NCBI GenBank assembly: GCA_903929355.1
Contig: CAIYUN010000051.1
Coordinates: forward strand, 37,959 to 101,958
Reading direction: 5' to 3'
DNA from: an uncultured Opitutaceae bacterium
GTDB taxonomy: Bacteria; Verrucomicrobiota; Verrucomicrobiia; Opitutales; Opitutaceae
Length of the DNA stretch: 64,000 nucleotides
Shown here: in pieces, positions 50,578-60,474 of the stretch
Position numbering within the stretch: position 1 is the first letter of the stretch
Layout of the letters: each line of letters begins with the position of its first letter
The notes under the pieces: model-generated
Told to the model about the DNA's origin: nothing
Databases searched by the model: none
What the model saw: the letters and a program-made list of their open reading frames with translations, nothing else
Program-made: the position numbers and the translations under genes

Positions 50578-52242
50578 TCAGAAGGCGCCGGTGTGGTATT
50601 TCCGGCGAATGCGGTCGCGCAGCAGGATGGCGAACAGATTGAGAAAAACGACGATGGCGATGAGAAGCAAGGTCGTGGCATAGACCATCGGCTTGGCCGC
50701 CTCGATGTTGGGCGACTGGAAGCCCACATCATAGATGTGGAAGCCGAGGTGCATGAACTTGCGGTCCAGGTGAACGAACGGGAAGGTGCCATCCACCGGC
50801 AACCCGGGCGCGAGCTTCACCACGCCGGTGATCATCAGCGGCGCGACCTCGCCCGCGCCGCGCGCCATGGCGAGGATGACGCCGGTGAGAATGCCCGGGA
50901 CCGAGGCCGGCAGCACGATATGGAGGATGGTCTGGAACTTGGACGCGCCGAGCGCGAGGGAGCCCTCGCGGGCGCCGCGCGAGACCGCGGCGATGCTCTC
51001 CTCGGTGGCGACGATCACCACGGGCACGGTGAGCAGGGCCAGGGTGAGGGAGGCCCAAAGGATGCCCCCGGTGCCAAACGTCGGGACATGCAGGGCGGTC
51101 TGGGCCGGGAAAAACGCGCGGTCGATGCCCCCGCCGATGAAGTAGATGAAGAAGCCCAGCCCGAAAACGCCGAACACGATGGACGGCACGCCGGCGAGAT
51201 TGTTGATCGCGATGCGGACGAGCCGCACGATCAGGCCCTGCCGGGCGTATTCGCGAAGATAGAAGGCGGCCACGACCCCGAAGGGCGTGACCACGATGCT
51301 CATGATGAGGGTCATCATCACCGTGCCGAAGATGGCGGGGAACACCCCGCCCTCGGTGTTGGACTCGCGCGGCTCGCCATAGACGAACTCGGCGGCCCGG
51401 CCGAGATAATGGCCGATTTTCCGGCCGAAACCCATGGCGTTGGGCTTGAAGGCGCGGACCACGCTCGCGAGCGCGATTTTCTTTTCCTTCCCGTCAATCG
51501 TGGTGAACACCGCCTGCGCGGCCACGGACTCGACGGCCAGGGCCTCGGCCCGGGCGCGGAGGGTCTCATACCGCGCCTGGAGCGCGGCGAGGTCGGCGGT
51601 CACGGTGGCGGCCAGCGCGGGGTCGATGGGGGAGCCGAGGCCGCCGGCCGCGAGCTGGGCGGAGACGAGGCGGAGCTTGGCGTCCTGGATCCGGGCGTTG
51701 AGCGCGCCGATCTCGTCCCGCTGGAGGGTGGTGGCCTGGGCGGCGAGGTCCCGCGCACCGGGCTGGAGCGCGAGGAGCTGGTCCCAGGCGGCGGGGCCGG
51801 TGGCCGCCACCCGCCCGCCGACCTCGAGACGCTGGAGGAAGCCGAGGAAGTCGCCATTCTCCTGGCGTTCGACCTCGACCGCGTCGTCCGGTGCGCGGTA
51901 ATTGGACAACTGCGCGGTGGGCACCCAGATGAAGTCAAAGTTGTAGAGCTCCCGGTTGCCGACGCGGAACTGGGTCTGGGCGGGCGTGGCTTTGTGCGCG
52001 GGCTGGGTGGCCGTGAGGACCCCCAGGAGCGGCGGTCCGCCAGCGCGGTCCACCGCGGTGAGCGGGAAAGGCCAGAAAAACGTGAGCCCATTGAGCACGA
52101 CGAGGAGCAGCAGGCCCGTGATGAGGAGCACGGCGAGGCCGAGCGCGCCGCCGCTGATCCACAGGAGATGGTCGCCGCGCCGGAAAAGCTGGGCGATGCG
52201 GGTCGGGGCCCGGGCAGGTTGCAGGAGGGCGGGAGACGTCAT
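50578..52242 (-). CDS. pstA: Phosphate ABC transporter permease PstA (long form with periplasmic coiled-coil insertion)
   Basis: [32 protein letters not shown]...[25 protein letters not shown]...[42 protein letters not shown]. Confidence 0.94.
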   Translation of the reverse strand: MTSPALLQPARAPTRIAQLFRRGDHLLWISGGALGLAVLLITGLLLLVVLNGLTFFWPFPLTAVDRAGGPPLLGVLTATQPAHKATPAQTQFRVGNRELYNFDFIWVPTAQLSNYRAPDDAVEVERQENGDFLGFLQRLEVGGRVAATGPAAWDQLLALQPGARDLAAQATTLQRDEIGALNARIQDAKLRLVSAQLAAGGLGSPIDPALAATVTADLAALQARYETLRARAEALAVESVAAQAVFTTIDGKEKKIALASVVRAFKPNAMGFGRKIGHYLGRAAEFVYGEPRESNTEGGVFPAIFGTVMMTLIMSIVVTPFGVVAAFYLREYARQGLIVRLVRIAINNLAGVPSIVFGVFGLGFFIYFIGGGIDRAFFPAQTALHVPTFGTGGILWASLTLALLTVPVVIVATEESIAAVSRGAREGSLALGASKFQTILHIVLPASVPGILTGVILAMARGAGEVAPLMITGVVKLAPGLPVDGTFPFVHLDRKFMHLGFHIYDVGFQSPNIEAAKPMVYATTLLLIAIVVFLNLFAILLRDRIRRKYHTGAF

Positions 52243-52246
52243 GGGG

Positions 52247-54478
52247 TCACACGGCCTGGTACTTCTGACGGAGTCGCTGGCGGACCACCTCGGCGACGGT
52301 GTTGCAGGCAAAAGTCAGCGCAAAAAGCAGCAGGGCGGCCAGGAAAAGGACGCGGTAGAGCGTGCCCGCGACGGGCGCCTCGGGGATCTCGACGGCGATA
52401 TTGGCGGCGAGGGTGCGCATGCCGTTGAACGGGCTGAAGCTGAGAATGGGGGTGTTGCCCGTGGCCATCAACACGATCATGGTCTCGCCGACCGCCCGGC
52501 CGAAGCCGATCATCACAGCCGAGAAGACCCCGGGGCTGGCCGTGGGCAGGATAATCCGCCAGGCGGTCTGCCACCGGCTCGCGCCGAGCGCGAAGCTGGC
52601 GGACTGGAAGGCCTTGGGGACGTTGGAAAACGCGTCCTCGGAGATGGTGAAAATGAGCGGGATGACGGCGAACCCCATCGCGATGCCGATGACGATGGCG
52701 TTGCGCTGCTCGACCTGCTGGCCGAACTTTTCGAACACCCACTGTTTGTAATCGCCGTGGAAAAAAGCGCTCTCGGCGCCCGGGCCGAGCGCCTGGCCGA
52801 GCCAGATGCCGAGCACGACCAGCGGGATGATCAGCACCAGTTCGCAACCATGGGGGACGAGGTGACGCGCGGCGCGCGGCAGCATCATCCAGCCGACCAT
52901 GCCCGCGGCGATGACGAGCGGGACGGTGAGCACACAGAGGAGGGTGCCCGGCATCATGGTTTCCAGCAGCGGCGCGAGCCAGAGGCCGGCGAGAAAACCG
53001 ATCACCACCGAGGGCAGCGCAGCCATGATCTCCACCGTCGGCTTGAGCCAGCTCCGCAGGCGGGGCGCGATGAACTGCGAGGTGTAGAGCGCGGCCAGCA
53101 CGGCGACGGGGAGGGCAAACAGCAGGCCGTAGAACGAGCCCTTGAGCGTGCCCACGATCAGCGGGACCAAGGAGAACTTGGCCTCAAAGTCATCGGACCC
53201 GCCGGTGCTTTGCCAGACATAGGCGGGGGCGTCATAACCTTCGTAGTGGACCGGGGTGAACAGCATCTGAAAAGAGACATCGGGGTGGGGGTTTTGCACC
53301 GCGGAAAACCGCAGCGCCCCATCGGTGCCGAGCGCGAGCAGGGCGGTGAGCTTGGGCGAGTAGGCGAGGGCGCGGACCCCCGAGGCGAGGCGGGTCGTCA
53401 GCAGGGTGCGCTCCGAGGTGGTGAAATCGAGCTGCACCGTGCCGTCGGCCGCCCCGACCGCGAAACCCCGGTCGCGCCCCGATGGCTGAATCCAGGTCAC
53501 GGCGGCCGGCAACGAGGCAAAGGTGTGGATCCGGTGGACGGGCCGGAGGGTGTCGGTGGGCTGCTCGCGGACGCCGGACCAGGACTCGACCGCCCCATTG
53601 GCGAGCCCGACGATCAACGCGGAGTCGCCGATGGCATAGTCGAGGGCCGTGATGTTCGCGGGAAAATCATAGACGCGGAAGGGTGTGGCGCGATTGTCGG
53701 CCAGGTAGTATTGATAGAGCTTGCGGGCGTCGGTGGCGACGAACAGCCGGTTGCCCTCAAAATCAACGGCCAGGCCGTTGATCCGGCCGGCGAAAGCGCC
53801 CCCGACCGGCTGGGGTGGATCGGCCGGCGTGTCCTCGGAGAACCTGCCGCAGAACACGCGCCCGTCGGCGGTGGCGGCAGCATAGAGCCAGTCGCCATTG
53901 GCGTTCTGGCGGGCGTGGACGGCGGTGACCGCCACGCCGGGCGCGACGCCGACGACCGCGATCTGCCGGGCGGAGACCTTCACGGTTCGCCCTGATTTGC
54001 CGTCGTAGACCGCCGCAAATCTGGTCTCGGCGAAGATCACCCGGCCGTCGGCGGTGCCCACCAGAAGCTGGTCGCGGGTGGGGGTGCGGTAGGCGGCGGT
54101 GGCACGGGTGCCGGCGAGGGCGGGCAGCGGCATCCCGGAGCGGGGTTGGCGGGTGGCGGTGTCGAGAAAGCGGATGGAGCCAGTGGTGGCGTCGAGCCAC
54201 CAGACATTCGACTCATATTCATCCACGCCGAGCGCGAGCACGGCGGGGTTGTCGGGGAGGGGCTGCTCAAAAACGACCTGCTGCCGGGCCCCGCGGAACA
54301 AGGGCAGCGTCTCGGCGGCGATGAACACAAAGATGAGCGCCACGATGGCAATGATGCCGACGCCGCTCGCACGGATGACAAGGTTGGCCGTGCGGTCCAC
54401 CAGACGAACACGGCGCGAGACCGCCTTGGCGACAAGGGACCGCGGGGGCGTGGTAGTGGGTGGCGGCAAAACGGGCAT
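52247..54478 (-). CDS. pstC: Phosphate ABC transporter permease PstC with N-terminal periplasmic propeller-like extension
   Basis: C-terminus TLKGSFYGLLFALPVAVLAALYTSQFIAPRLRSWLKPTVEIMAALPSVVIGFLAGLWLAPLLE...RAVGETMIVLMATGNTPI; N-terminal repeats resembling WD40-like blades. Confidence 0.92.
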   Translation of the reverse strand: MPVLPPPTTTPPRSLVAKAVSRRVRLVDRTANLVIRASGVGIIAIVALIFVFIAAETLPLFRGARQQVVFEQPLPDNPAVLALGVDEYESNVWWLDATTGSIRFLDTATRQPRSGMPLPALAGTRATAAYRTPTRDQLLVGTADGRVIFAETRFAAVYDGKSGRTVKVSARQIAVVGVAPGVAVTAVHARQNANGDWLYAAATADGRVFCGRFSEDTPADPPQPVGGAFAGRINGLAVDFEGNRLFVATDARKLYQYYLADNRATPFRVYDFPANITALDYAIGDSALIVGLANGAVESWSGVREQPTDTLRPVHRIHTFASLPAAVTWIQPSGRDRGFAVGAADGTVQLDFTTSERTLLTTRLASGVRALAYSPKLTALLALGTDGALRFSAVQNPHPDVSFQMLFTPVHYEGYDAPAYVWQSTGGSDDFEAKFSLVPLIVGTLKGSFYGLLFALPVAVLAALYTSQFIAPRLRSWLKPTVEIMAALPSVVIGFLAGLWLAPLLETMMPGTLLCVLTVPLVIAAGMVGWMMLPRAARHLVPHGCELVLIIPLVVLGIWLGQALGPGAESAFFHGDYKQWVFEKFGQQVEQRNAIVIGIAMGFAVIPLIFTISEDAFSNVPKAFQSASFALGASRWQTAWRIILPTASPGVFSAVMIGFGRAVGETMIVLMATGNTPILSFSPFNGMRTLAANIAVEIPEAPVAGTLYRVLFLAALLLFALTFACNTVAEVVRQRLRQKYQAV

Positions 54479-54735
54479 GGCGGAAACGGGCGCGCGGCAG
54501 GCGCGGGCTGACCTTCGGCCGCACGGGGGCGGGCGACAAGGGGGAAGCGCGGGGCGAATGTTAAGATTGGGTGACGGAACGCTGCGGCCGCCCCACGGGG
54601 GTTGAGGCAACATTCCGCAGTAAAATCGCTTGCCTCGCCCCCGGCGGCGCGTGAACACTGTCCCCTGCGCCCCACCTGGCGCCCCGCGCCACCCAGCAAA
54701 CACCTCGCGGGCTCCCGCCCGCTTTTACGGACTAC

Positions 54736-56580
54736 ATGGACGATCAAGCCACCAAGGAAAATCCGCCTGCGGATTTCAACAAGATAGACCTGACCCAGCT
54801 CCAGAGCTTCAGCTTCGGAACGCAATGGACACAGGACAAGACCCCGCCGCCCGGCGGATCGCGGCCCCCGCGCGAGCCGCGGCGCGACGACCGGCCGCCC
54901 CGGCCGAGGGAAGGTGGCGGGGGCGAGCGCCCCGGCGAACCACGGCGGGACCGTCGCGAATTTCGCCGGCCGGCCGGTCCCGGCGGCGATGGGCCGCCGG
55001 CCGGCGGCGCGCGCCCGGCTGGCAGTTATCCGCCACGCGGCCCGCGGGGCGACGACCGGGACGGCGGATTCCGCGGCCCGCGGCGCGACGGCGGCGAGTT
55101 TCGGGGCGGTCCCGGGCCCCGGCGCGACAGCGAGATGGACCGCGGCCCCTACCTGAGCCCGTTTTTCAACGTCACGTTCTATCCGGAGGAGACGAGCTTT
55201 GCCACCCTGGTGAAGACCCTGCGCGTGTCCTGCCGCACCGTCGAGCTCTTCGACATCGCGCGCGCCGTGGTGGGCAAAAGCGACCGCTGCATCGCGGTGG
55301 TCCAGCGCCCGCCGATTGAGCCGGCCCCGGGCGCCGCGGCCGCGCCGGCGAAAGCCGCACCCCTGGCGTTTGCCGTCCCGGACAGCCTGCCCTTTGAAAA
55401 CGAGGAGGCGGCCGTGGCGCATGTGTTCGCGCGGCACCTCGACAAGTTCTTTGACGTGACCGAGGTGGAGGTCGAGGCCCCCAAGGGGAACTTCCAGGTA
55501 GTCAACAAATGCGGCGTGACGGGTGCGTTGCTCGGCCCGCCCAACTACCACCGTTATCCGCAGATTATGCAGCAGCATCACGCGGCCAACGTGCGCCTGC
55601 CCTTCGAGGTGTTCCGCGGGCGCATCGAATCGGTGCGCGACCCCGAGGTGATCAACCAATGGCTCGCCCAGATGAAAAAGGCCGTGCGTTACACCTGGAA
55701 ACAGGTGCCGGAAGGTGCGGTCGCCCCAGTGTTCGACTCGCTGGAGGAGGCCCGCCAGCACCTGCTGGCGCAGGCCCGTGACCAGGTGGTCAAGCTGGTG
55801 GAGCATGTGCGGTTTCCCGGCAAACTGCTGGAGTCACTGCCTGTGGGGGAGATCCGCCGCGCCACCGAGGGCGCGCTGGAGCGCCAGCGGCGATTCCCCT
55901 TGGAGACGGCCAACGCCCTGCGGGGCCGGCTGCGCCGGGAGGGCTTCTCGATCTTCAAGAAAGGCTCCAAAGGCATCAGCTATGTGTGCGCGGTGCGGAG
56001 AAAATTTCGCGCCCCCGGCCAGGTGTTCTCGGACAGCATTGGCGCGCTCATTGCATTCATTGCGGAGCATCCGATGATCCGGCGGAGCGAGCTGCCGGGG
56101 AAGTTTCTCGGTCTCAAGCTGCCTGCCGCCCCGGCCACGGGACCGGCGGAGTCGCCGGCCACGCCGGCGGACGAGTCGGCCGCCCCCACGGAGGCGGGTG
56201 CCGCGCCGGTGCCAGCCGCGGCCACGCCGGCCGCCCCGCATCTGTCGGCGGAGGACCACGAGCGGTTTGCCAAGATGCACGGCGACCTGCGCTGGCTGGT
56301 CAGCGAAGGGTATGTGATGGAATTCATGGATGGCCGGCTGTTCGCGCCGCCCCCGATGGCGGAGTCCCGCAAACAGGAGGCCGAGATCGCGGAGAACGAT
56401 CCGGAGAACTTCCCGGAGGCGGCGGTCCCGGCGGGTGAGGTGACCTCTGAGGCTGCGCCCGAGGCGACGGAGCCCCCGGCGCCGGAGTCAGCGCCCGCCG
56501 CCGCCGAAAGCCCGACCGAGTCGGCGGCCGCGGTTGCGCCGGAAACTCCGGTCGCGCCCGAGGCACCGGCAGCCGGCTGA
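54736..56580 (+). CDS. Protein of unknown function with Arg/Gly/Asp-rich N-terminal IDR and Pro/Ala/Glu-rich C-terminal tail
   Basis: 614 aa: ...RPPREPRRDDRPPRPREGGGGERPGEPRRDRREFRRPAGPGG...GFRGPRRDGGEFRGGPGPRRDSEMDRG... then folded core PYLSPFFNVTFYPEETSFATLVKTLRVSCRTVELFDIARAVVGKSDRC. Confidence 0.85.
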   Translation: MDDQATKENPPADFNKIDLTQLQSFSFGTQWTQDKTPPPGGSRPPREPRRDDRPPRPREGGGGERPGEPRRDRREFRRPAGPGGDGPPAGGARPAGSYPPRGPRGDDRDGGFRGPRRDGGEFRGGPGPRRDSEMDRGPYLSPFFNVTFYPEETSFATLVKTLRVSCRTVELFDIARAVVGKSDRCIAVVQRPPIEPAPGAAAAPAKAAPLAFAVPDSLPFENEEAAVAHVFARHLDKFFDVTEVEVEAPKGNFQVVNKCGVTGALLGPPNYHRYPQIMQQHHAANVRLPFEVFRGRIESVRDPEVINQWLAQMKKAVRYTWKQVPEGAVAPVFDSLEEARQHLLAQARDQVVKLVEHVRFPGKLLESLPVGEIRRATEGALERQRRFPLETANALRGRLRREGFSIFKKGSKGISYVCAVRRKFRAPGQVFSDSIGALIAFIAEHPMIRRSELPGKFLGLKLPAAPATGPAESPATPADESAAPTEAGAAPVPAAATPAAPHLSAEDHERFAKMHGDLRWLVSEGYVMEFMDGRLFAPPPMAESRKQEAEIAENDPENFPEAAVPAGEVTSEAAPEATEPPAPESAPAAAESPTESAAAVAPETPVAPEAPAAG

Positions 56581-56708
56581 AGCGGTGCCGGGTGGGACGC
56601 CGCGCAGGGGTCGCCGCATCTCCAGGGCGAAGGACCCGGTCGGCGGGGAGCCGCCCCCCCCGCGCTTGGCTGTTGCCACCCGCGGGATGTTTCACCGATG
56701 TCGTGGGT

Positions 56709-57407
56709 ATGAAAGTCGCATTCATCAGCGGCACCAGCCTTGCGGGCTCCACGTTGTTTTCGGCCTGGTCGGCCCGCACGGTTGAGACCGGCTACGGCCC
56801 GGTTTCAATCCGGGAGCGGGGCGACCAGGTGCTGCTCAACCGGCACGGGGCCGGCCCCCCGCAGCCTCCCCATGCGATCAACCACCGGGCGAACATCCGG
56901 GCGCTGGCCGACCTGGGATTTCAGGATATTGTGGCGCTCTGCTCGGTCGGCTCGCTCCAGCCCGGGCTGCCGCCAGGCACCTTGGTGGCCTGTTCCGATT
57001 ACGTCGGCCTGCAACAGGGGCCACAGACCTTTTTTGACGACGAACTGCGAGGCGGGACGACCGGCATCGCAAATAATCTCCTGCCGCAGATCATGGCCGG
57101 GCTCACGCCGGAGTTCGCGGTGCAGGCGGGGAAAACCTATGTGCAGATGCGCGGACCGAGGTTTGAGACCAAGGCCGAGATCGGCATCATCCGGCAGTGG
57201 GGCGATGTCGTGGGCATGACGGCGGCGCACGAGGCGGACCTGTGCGGCGAGCTGGGTCTGAACTACAATCTGCTCGCGGTGGTGGACAACTACGCGAACG
57301 GGATCGAGGGGACGACGGTCGGCTTCGCCAACTTCGCCGCCATGGTGCAGGCGAACCGGGCGCGGGTGGACGGCCTGTTCACGCGGCTGTTGGAAATCCT
57401 CGGCTAA
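56709..57407 (+). CDS. MTAP/purine nucleoside phosphorylase-like protein
   Basis: MKVAFISGTSLAGSTLFSAWSARTVETGYGPVSIRERGDQVLLNRHGAGPPQPPHAINHRANIRALADLG...YVQMRGPRFETKAEIGIIRQWGDVVGMTAAHEADL. Confidence 0.92.
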   Translation: MKVAFISGTSLAGSTLFSAWSARTVETGYGPVSIRERGDQVLLNRHGAGPPQPPHAINHRANIRALADLGFQDIVALCSVGSLQPGLPPGTLVACSDYVGLQQGPQTFFDDELRGGTTGIANNLLPQIMAGLTPEFAVQAGKTYVQMRGPRFETKAEIGIIRQWGDVVGMTAAHEADLCGELGLNYNLLAVVDNYANGIEGTTVGFANFAAMVQANRARVDGLFTRLLEILG

Positions 57408-57446
57408 CTCGGCTGCCGGTTCGGCGGGCATCCCAATTCAGACAAC

Positions 57447-57463
57447 GTCAACTCATAGTTGAC
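57447..57463. promoter_or_regulatory. Palindromic operator-like site
   Basis: GTCAAC-TCATA-GTTGAC, 176 bp upstream of the oxidoreductase start. Confidence 0.4.
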
Positions 57464-57638
57464 ATTATAGCCGCGGCCACTGTTGCCAACCAGAAGCCGG
57501 TTGGTGACCGCGGTTCTGACCGGAGGCCAGGCGGGTGCAAAACCACCCGGTCCACCAGCGGAATGCGCCGGTGGGTGGGACGACTCAAAAGACGGATTGG
57601 ATTTCGTGCCATTCGTGTATTTGGTGGGGGTTCATCCT

Positions 57639-58463
57639 ATGAAAACCATCGGCATTCTCGGACTTGGTCTGGTCGGCAGCGTGTGGGCTCGAAACTATGG
57701 GGAGGCGGGGGTGCTCGCGGGCACCTGGAACCGCACCCCGCAGCCGGATTTTCCGGCGTGGCGGCCCACCGCCGGGGCGGTGGTGGGGGCGGCGGACGTG
57801 GTGCAGATCGTCATCGCCGACCCGCCGGCGGTCCGCGCCGTGCTGGCGGAGATTCTCCCCTTCCTCGGACCAGGCAAGACCGTGTTGCAGTCCAGCACCA
57901 TTGATCCCGCGAGCAGCGCGGAGTTTTACGCGATGGTCACCGGAAGCGGGGCCCGCTACCTGGAGACCCCTTTCACCGGGGGCAAGGCGGCGGCGGAGCG
58001 ACGGCAGACGGTGTTTTACCTCGGCGGGGACACGGCGCTGGTGGCGGAGATGGAGCCGTTGCTGGCGCTGCTCTCTTCCGCCCGGATTCACATTGGCGAC
58101 CACCGGCAGGCCGCGACCTACAAGCTGGCGATGAACCTCAACATCGCGGCGCAGGTGGAGGCGCTGGGGGAGTCGTTGATGATGTCGCGTCGGGCGGGCA
58201 TCGCCGACGATGTGTTCTTCACCGGGCTGGGTCAGAACATCGCCTATTCGGCGCTGATGAAGTTCAAGGAGCCCAAGCTGCGCGCGGGGGAGTTTTCGCC
58301 GCAGTTCTCGGTGAAGCACATGGCCAAGGACATGCGCCTGGCGTCGGCGATCAACGGTTGTGGGGATTTCCCCGTGCTCGACGCGGTGCGGGGGCGGCTG
58401 GCGGAGGCGGTCCGCGCCGGCTGGGCGGACGAGGATTTTTCCGCCACCATCAAACTCCTCTGA
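57639..58463 (+). CDS. NAD(P)-dependent oxidoreductase (3-hydroxyisobutyrate dehydrogenase-like, 6PGDH superfamily)
   Basis: MKTIGILGLGLVGSVWARNYGEAGVLAGTWNRTP...VLQSSTIDPASSAEF...YLETPFTGGKAAAERRQTVFYLGGD...YKLAMNLNIAAQVEALGESL. Confidence 0.9.
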   Translation: MKTIGILGLGLVGSVWARNYGEAGVLAGTWNRTPQPDFPAWRPTAGAVVGAADVVQIVIADPPAVRAVLAEILPFLGPGKTVLQSSTIDPASSAEFYAMVTGSGARYLETPFTGGKAAAERRQTVFYLGGDTALVAEMEPLLALLSSARIHIGDHRQAATYKLAMNLNIAAQVEALGESLMMSRRAGIADDVFFTGLGQNIAYSALMKFKEPKLRAGEFSPQFSVKHMAKDMRLASAINGCGDFPVLDAVRGRLAEAVRAGWADEDFSATIKLL

Positions 58464-58496
58464 GCCGGTCACGGCCGCTCTCAGCCTTTTTTTTCG

Positions 58497-59324
58497 ATGA
58501 ACGACGCGCCCTCGCCCTTCCAAGCGCCACACGACCCGACGCTCACCCTGCGCGCGGACCCGCCCCGCGTGACGTGGCGGCAACGGCTCAAAAAGCTGTT
58601 GGGGCCGTTTGCGGCCGTCTTTGCGGTCCTTGGCAAGTTTTTTGCCGTCATCAAAGGGCTGCTGCTGCCGCTCCTGCCGTTCATCAAGACGGGGGGCACG
58701 ATGCTGATCTCAATCTGGTTCTACGCGCAAGGCTGGGGCTGGCCATTTGCCGTCGGCTTTGTCATCCTCATTTTTGTCCATGAGTGCGGGCATTTGGTGG
58801 TGGCGCGGTGGTTTGGTCTGAAAGTGGGCGCGCCGATGTTCATCCCGTTCATGGGCGCGCTCATCGCGTTGAAGCAGGCGCCGCGCAATGCCTGGGTCGA
58901 GGCCTGTGTGGGCATCGGCGGACCCATCGCCGGTTCGCTCGGGGCCGCGGGGTGTCTGCTGACCTACCAGGTGACCGGCGATCTTTTCTGGCGTGATCTG
59001 GCCTTCACGGGATTTTTCCTGAATCTTTTCAACCTCACCCCGATTGGGTTTCTCGACGGCGGACGCATTGTGACGGCGCTTTCCCCCTGGCTGTGGGTGG
59101 TGGGTCTGGTCATCATGGGCGCGATGGCGTGGGCGCACCCGAATTTTCTGCTGATCCTGATCCTCATTTTGTCCCTGCCCCGGCTGTGGTCGCTGTTCCG
59201 GACCAAAACCGAGGCGGAGAAACGTTACTTCGAGATCTCCCCGGGGCAGCGTGGGACGATGGCGGCGATGTATTTCGGCCTGGTGGCGGCGCTGGGGTGG
59301 GCGATGTTCGCCACGGCCAGGTAG
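58497..59324 (+). CDS. Site-2 protease family (M50) membrane metalloprotease
   Basis: [36 protein letters not shown] (HExxH variant HECGH) and [17 protein letters not shown]. Confidence 0.93.
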   Translation: MNDAPSPFQAPHDPTLTLRADPPRVTWRQRLKKLLGPFAAVFAVLGKFFAVIKGLLLPLLPFIKTGGTMLISIWFYAQGWGWPFAVGFVILIFVHECGHLVVARWFGLKVGAPMFIPFMGALIALKQAPRNAWVEACVGIGGPIAGSLGAAGCLLTYQVTGDLFWRDLAFTGFFLNLFNLTPIGFLDGGRIVTALSPWLWVVGLVIMGAMAWAHPNFLLILILILSLPRLWSLFRTKTEAEKRYFEISPGQRGTMAAMYFGLVAALGWAMFATAR

Positions 59325-59422
59325 GCTTCCCGGACGGGGCGCGGACGTCCCGCGCCAGGGGATCGGCCACCGACCGGCATCCCCGGCTTGCGGTCCGGCG
59401 CCAACCCGCCATGGTTGCCGCC

Positions 59423-60394
59423 ATGAGCGACTTTGTCTCCGGCTCCGCCATCGCCGACGCCCGCCAGGTGCTCGACCGCATCCGCGCCAACATGCGCGTC
59501 ACGATCAAGGGGAAGGACGAGGTCATCGACCAGGTGCTGGTCTGCCTGATCGCCGGCGGGCATGTGCTGCTCGAGGATTTGCCGGGGGTCGGGAAGACCA
59601 CGCTGGCCTACTCGCTTGCGCGTTCGACCGACTGTGCGTTCGCGCGCATCCAGTTTACGAGCGACCTGCTGCCGGGCGATGTGACCGGGGTGGGGATTTA
59701 CGACGAGCAGGCGCGGGAGTTTGTCTTCAAGCGGGGGCCGGTGTTTGCCAACGTCGTGCTGGCCGACGAGATCAACCGGGCGACGCCCAAGACCCAGTCG
59801 GCGCTCTTGGAGGTGATGGAGCGCGGCAAGGTCACGGCAGACGGCGCGACCCATGCCGCGGGCACGCCGTTCATGGTCTTTGCGACCCAGAACCCGGTCG
59901 ATTACGAGGGCACGTTTCCGCTGCCGGAGAGCCAGCTCGACCGGTTCCTCATGCGTCTGCGGATGGGCTATCCCAAGGCGGCGGACGAGATGGAGATCCT
60001 GCGTGCTGCGCACACGACCTATGACGCCATGGCGCTGGAGCCGGTCGCCACGCGGGTCGAAATCCTGCGGCTGCAGGCGCTGGTCGGGGAGGTGTTTCTC
60101 GAGGACTCGGTGCTCGAGTTTGTGCTGCGGATCGTGGGGGCGACGCGCACCGAGACGGAGTTTCGCGCGGGGGTGTCGGTGCGGGGCGGGCTGGCGCTCA
60201 AACGGGCGGCCCAGGCCCGCGCGCTGCTGCAGGGGCGCGACTTCGTGGTGCCGGAGGACGTGCAGGAGCTGGCCGCGCCGGTCCTTGCGCACCGACTCGC
60301 GCTGGCGCGGCCCGGCGCCGACGCGCTGGAGGAGCGGCACACGGTGGGGGACACGCTGCGGAAAATCCTCGCGGCCCTGCCGCCGCCGGTGTGA
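59423..60394 (+). CDS. MoxR-family AAA ATPase
   Basis: [35 protein letters not shown]...[21 protein letters not shown]...[30 protein letters not shown]...[27 protein letters not shown]. Confidence 0.96.
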   Translation: MSDFVSGSAIADARQVLDRIRANMRVTIKGKDEVIDQVLVCLIAGGHVLLEDLPGVGKTTLAYSLARSTDCAFARIQFTSDLLPGDVTGVGIYDEQAREFVFKRGPVFANVVLADEINRATPKTQSALLEVMERGKVTADGATHAAGTPFMVFATQNPVDYEGTFPLPESQLDRFLMRLRMGYPKAADEMEILRAAHTTYDAMALEPVATRVEILRLQALVGEVFLEDSVLEFVLRIVGATRTETEFRAGVSVRGGLALKRAAQARALLQGRDFVVPEDVQELAAPVLAHRLALARPGADALEERHTVGDTLRKILAALPPPV

Positions 60395-60474
60395 CTGCAC
60401 CCGCCGGGGTCTAGCGGCAAGATACTCTATTACAACAATATATAAATTCAACCTTTAAACTTCCAATAAATCCC

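Noticed and set aside
54479-54735. Pho box upstream of pstC (CGTCACCCAATCTTAACATTC on the minus strand)
   Set aside because: Only loosely similar to TGTCAC/TTAACA half-sites, no clear 11-bp spaced repeat; not supportable.
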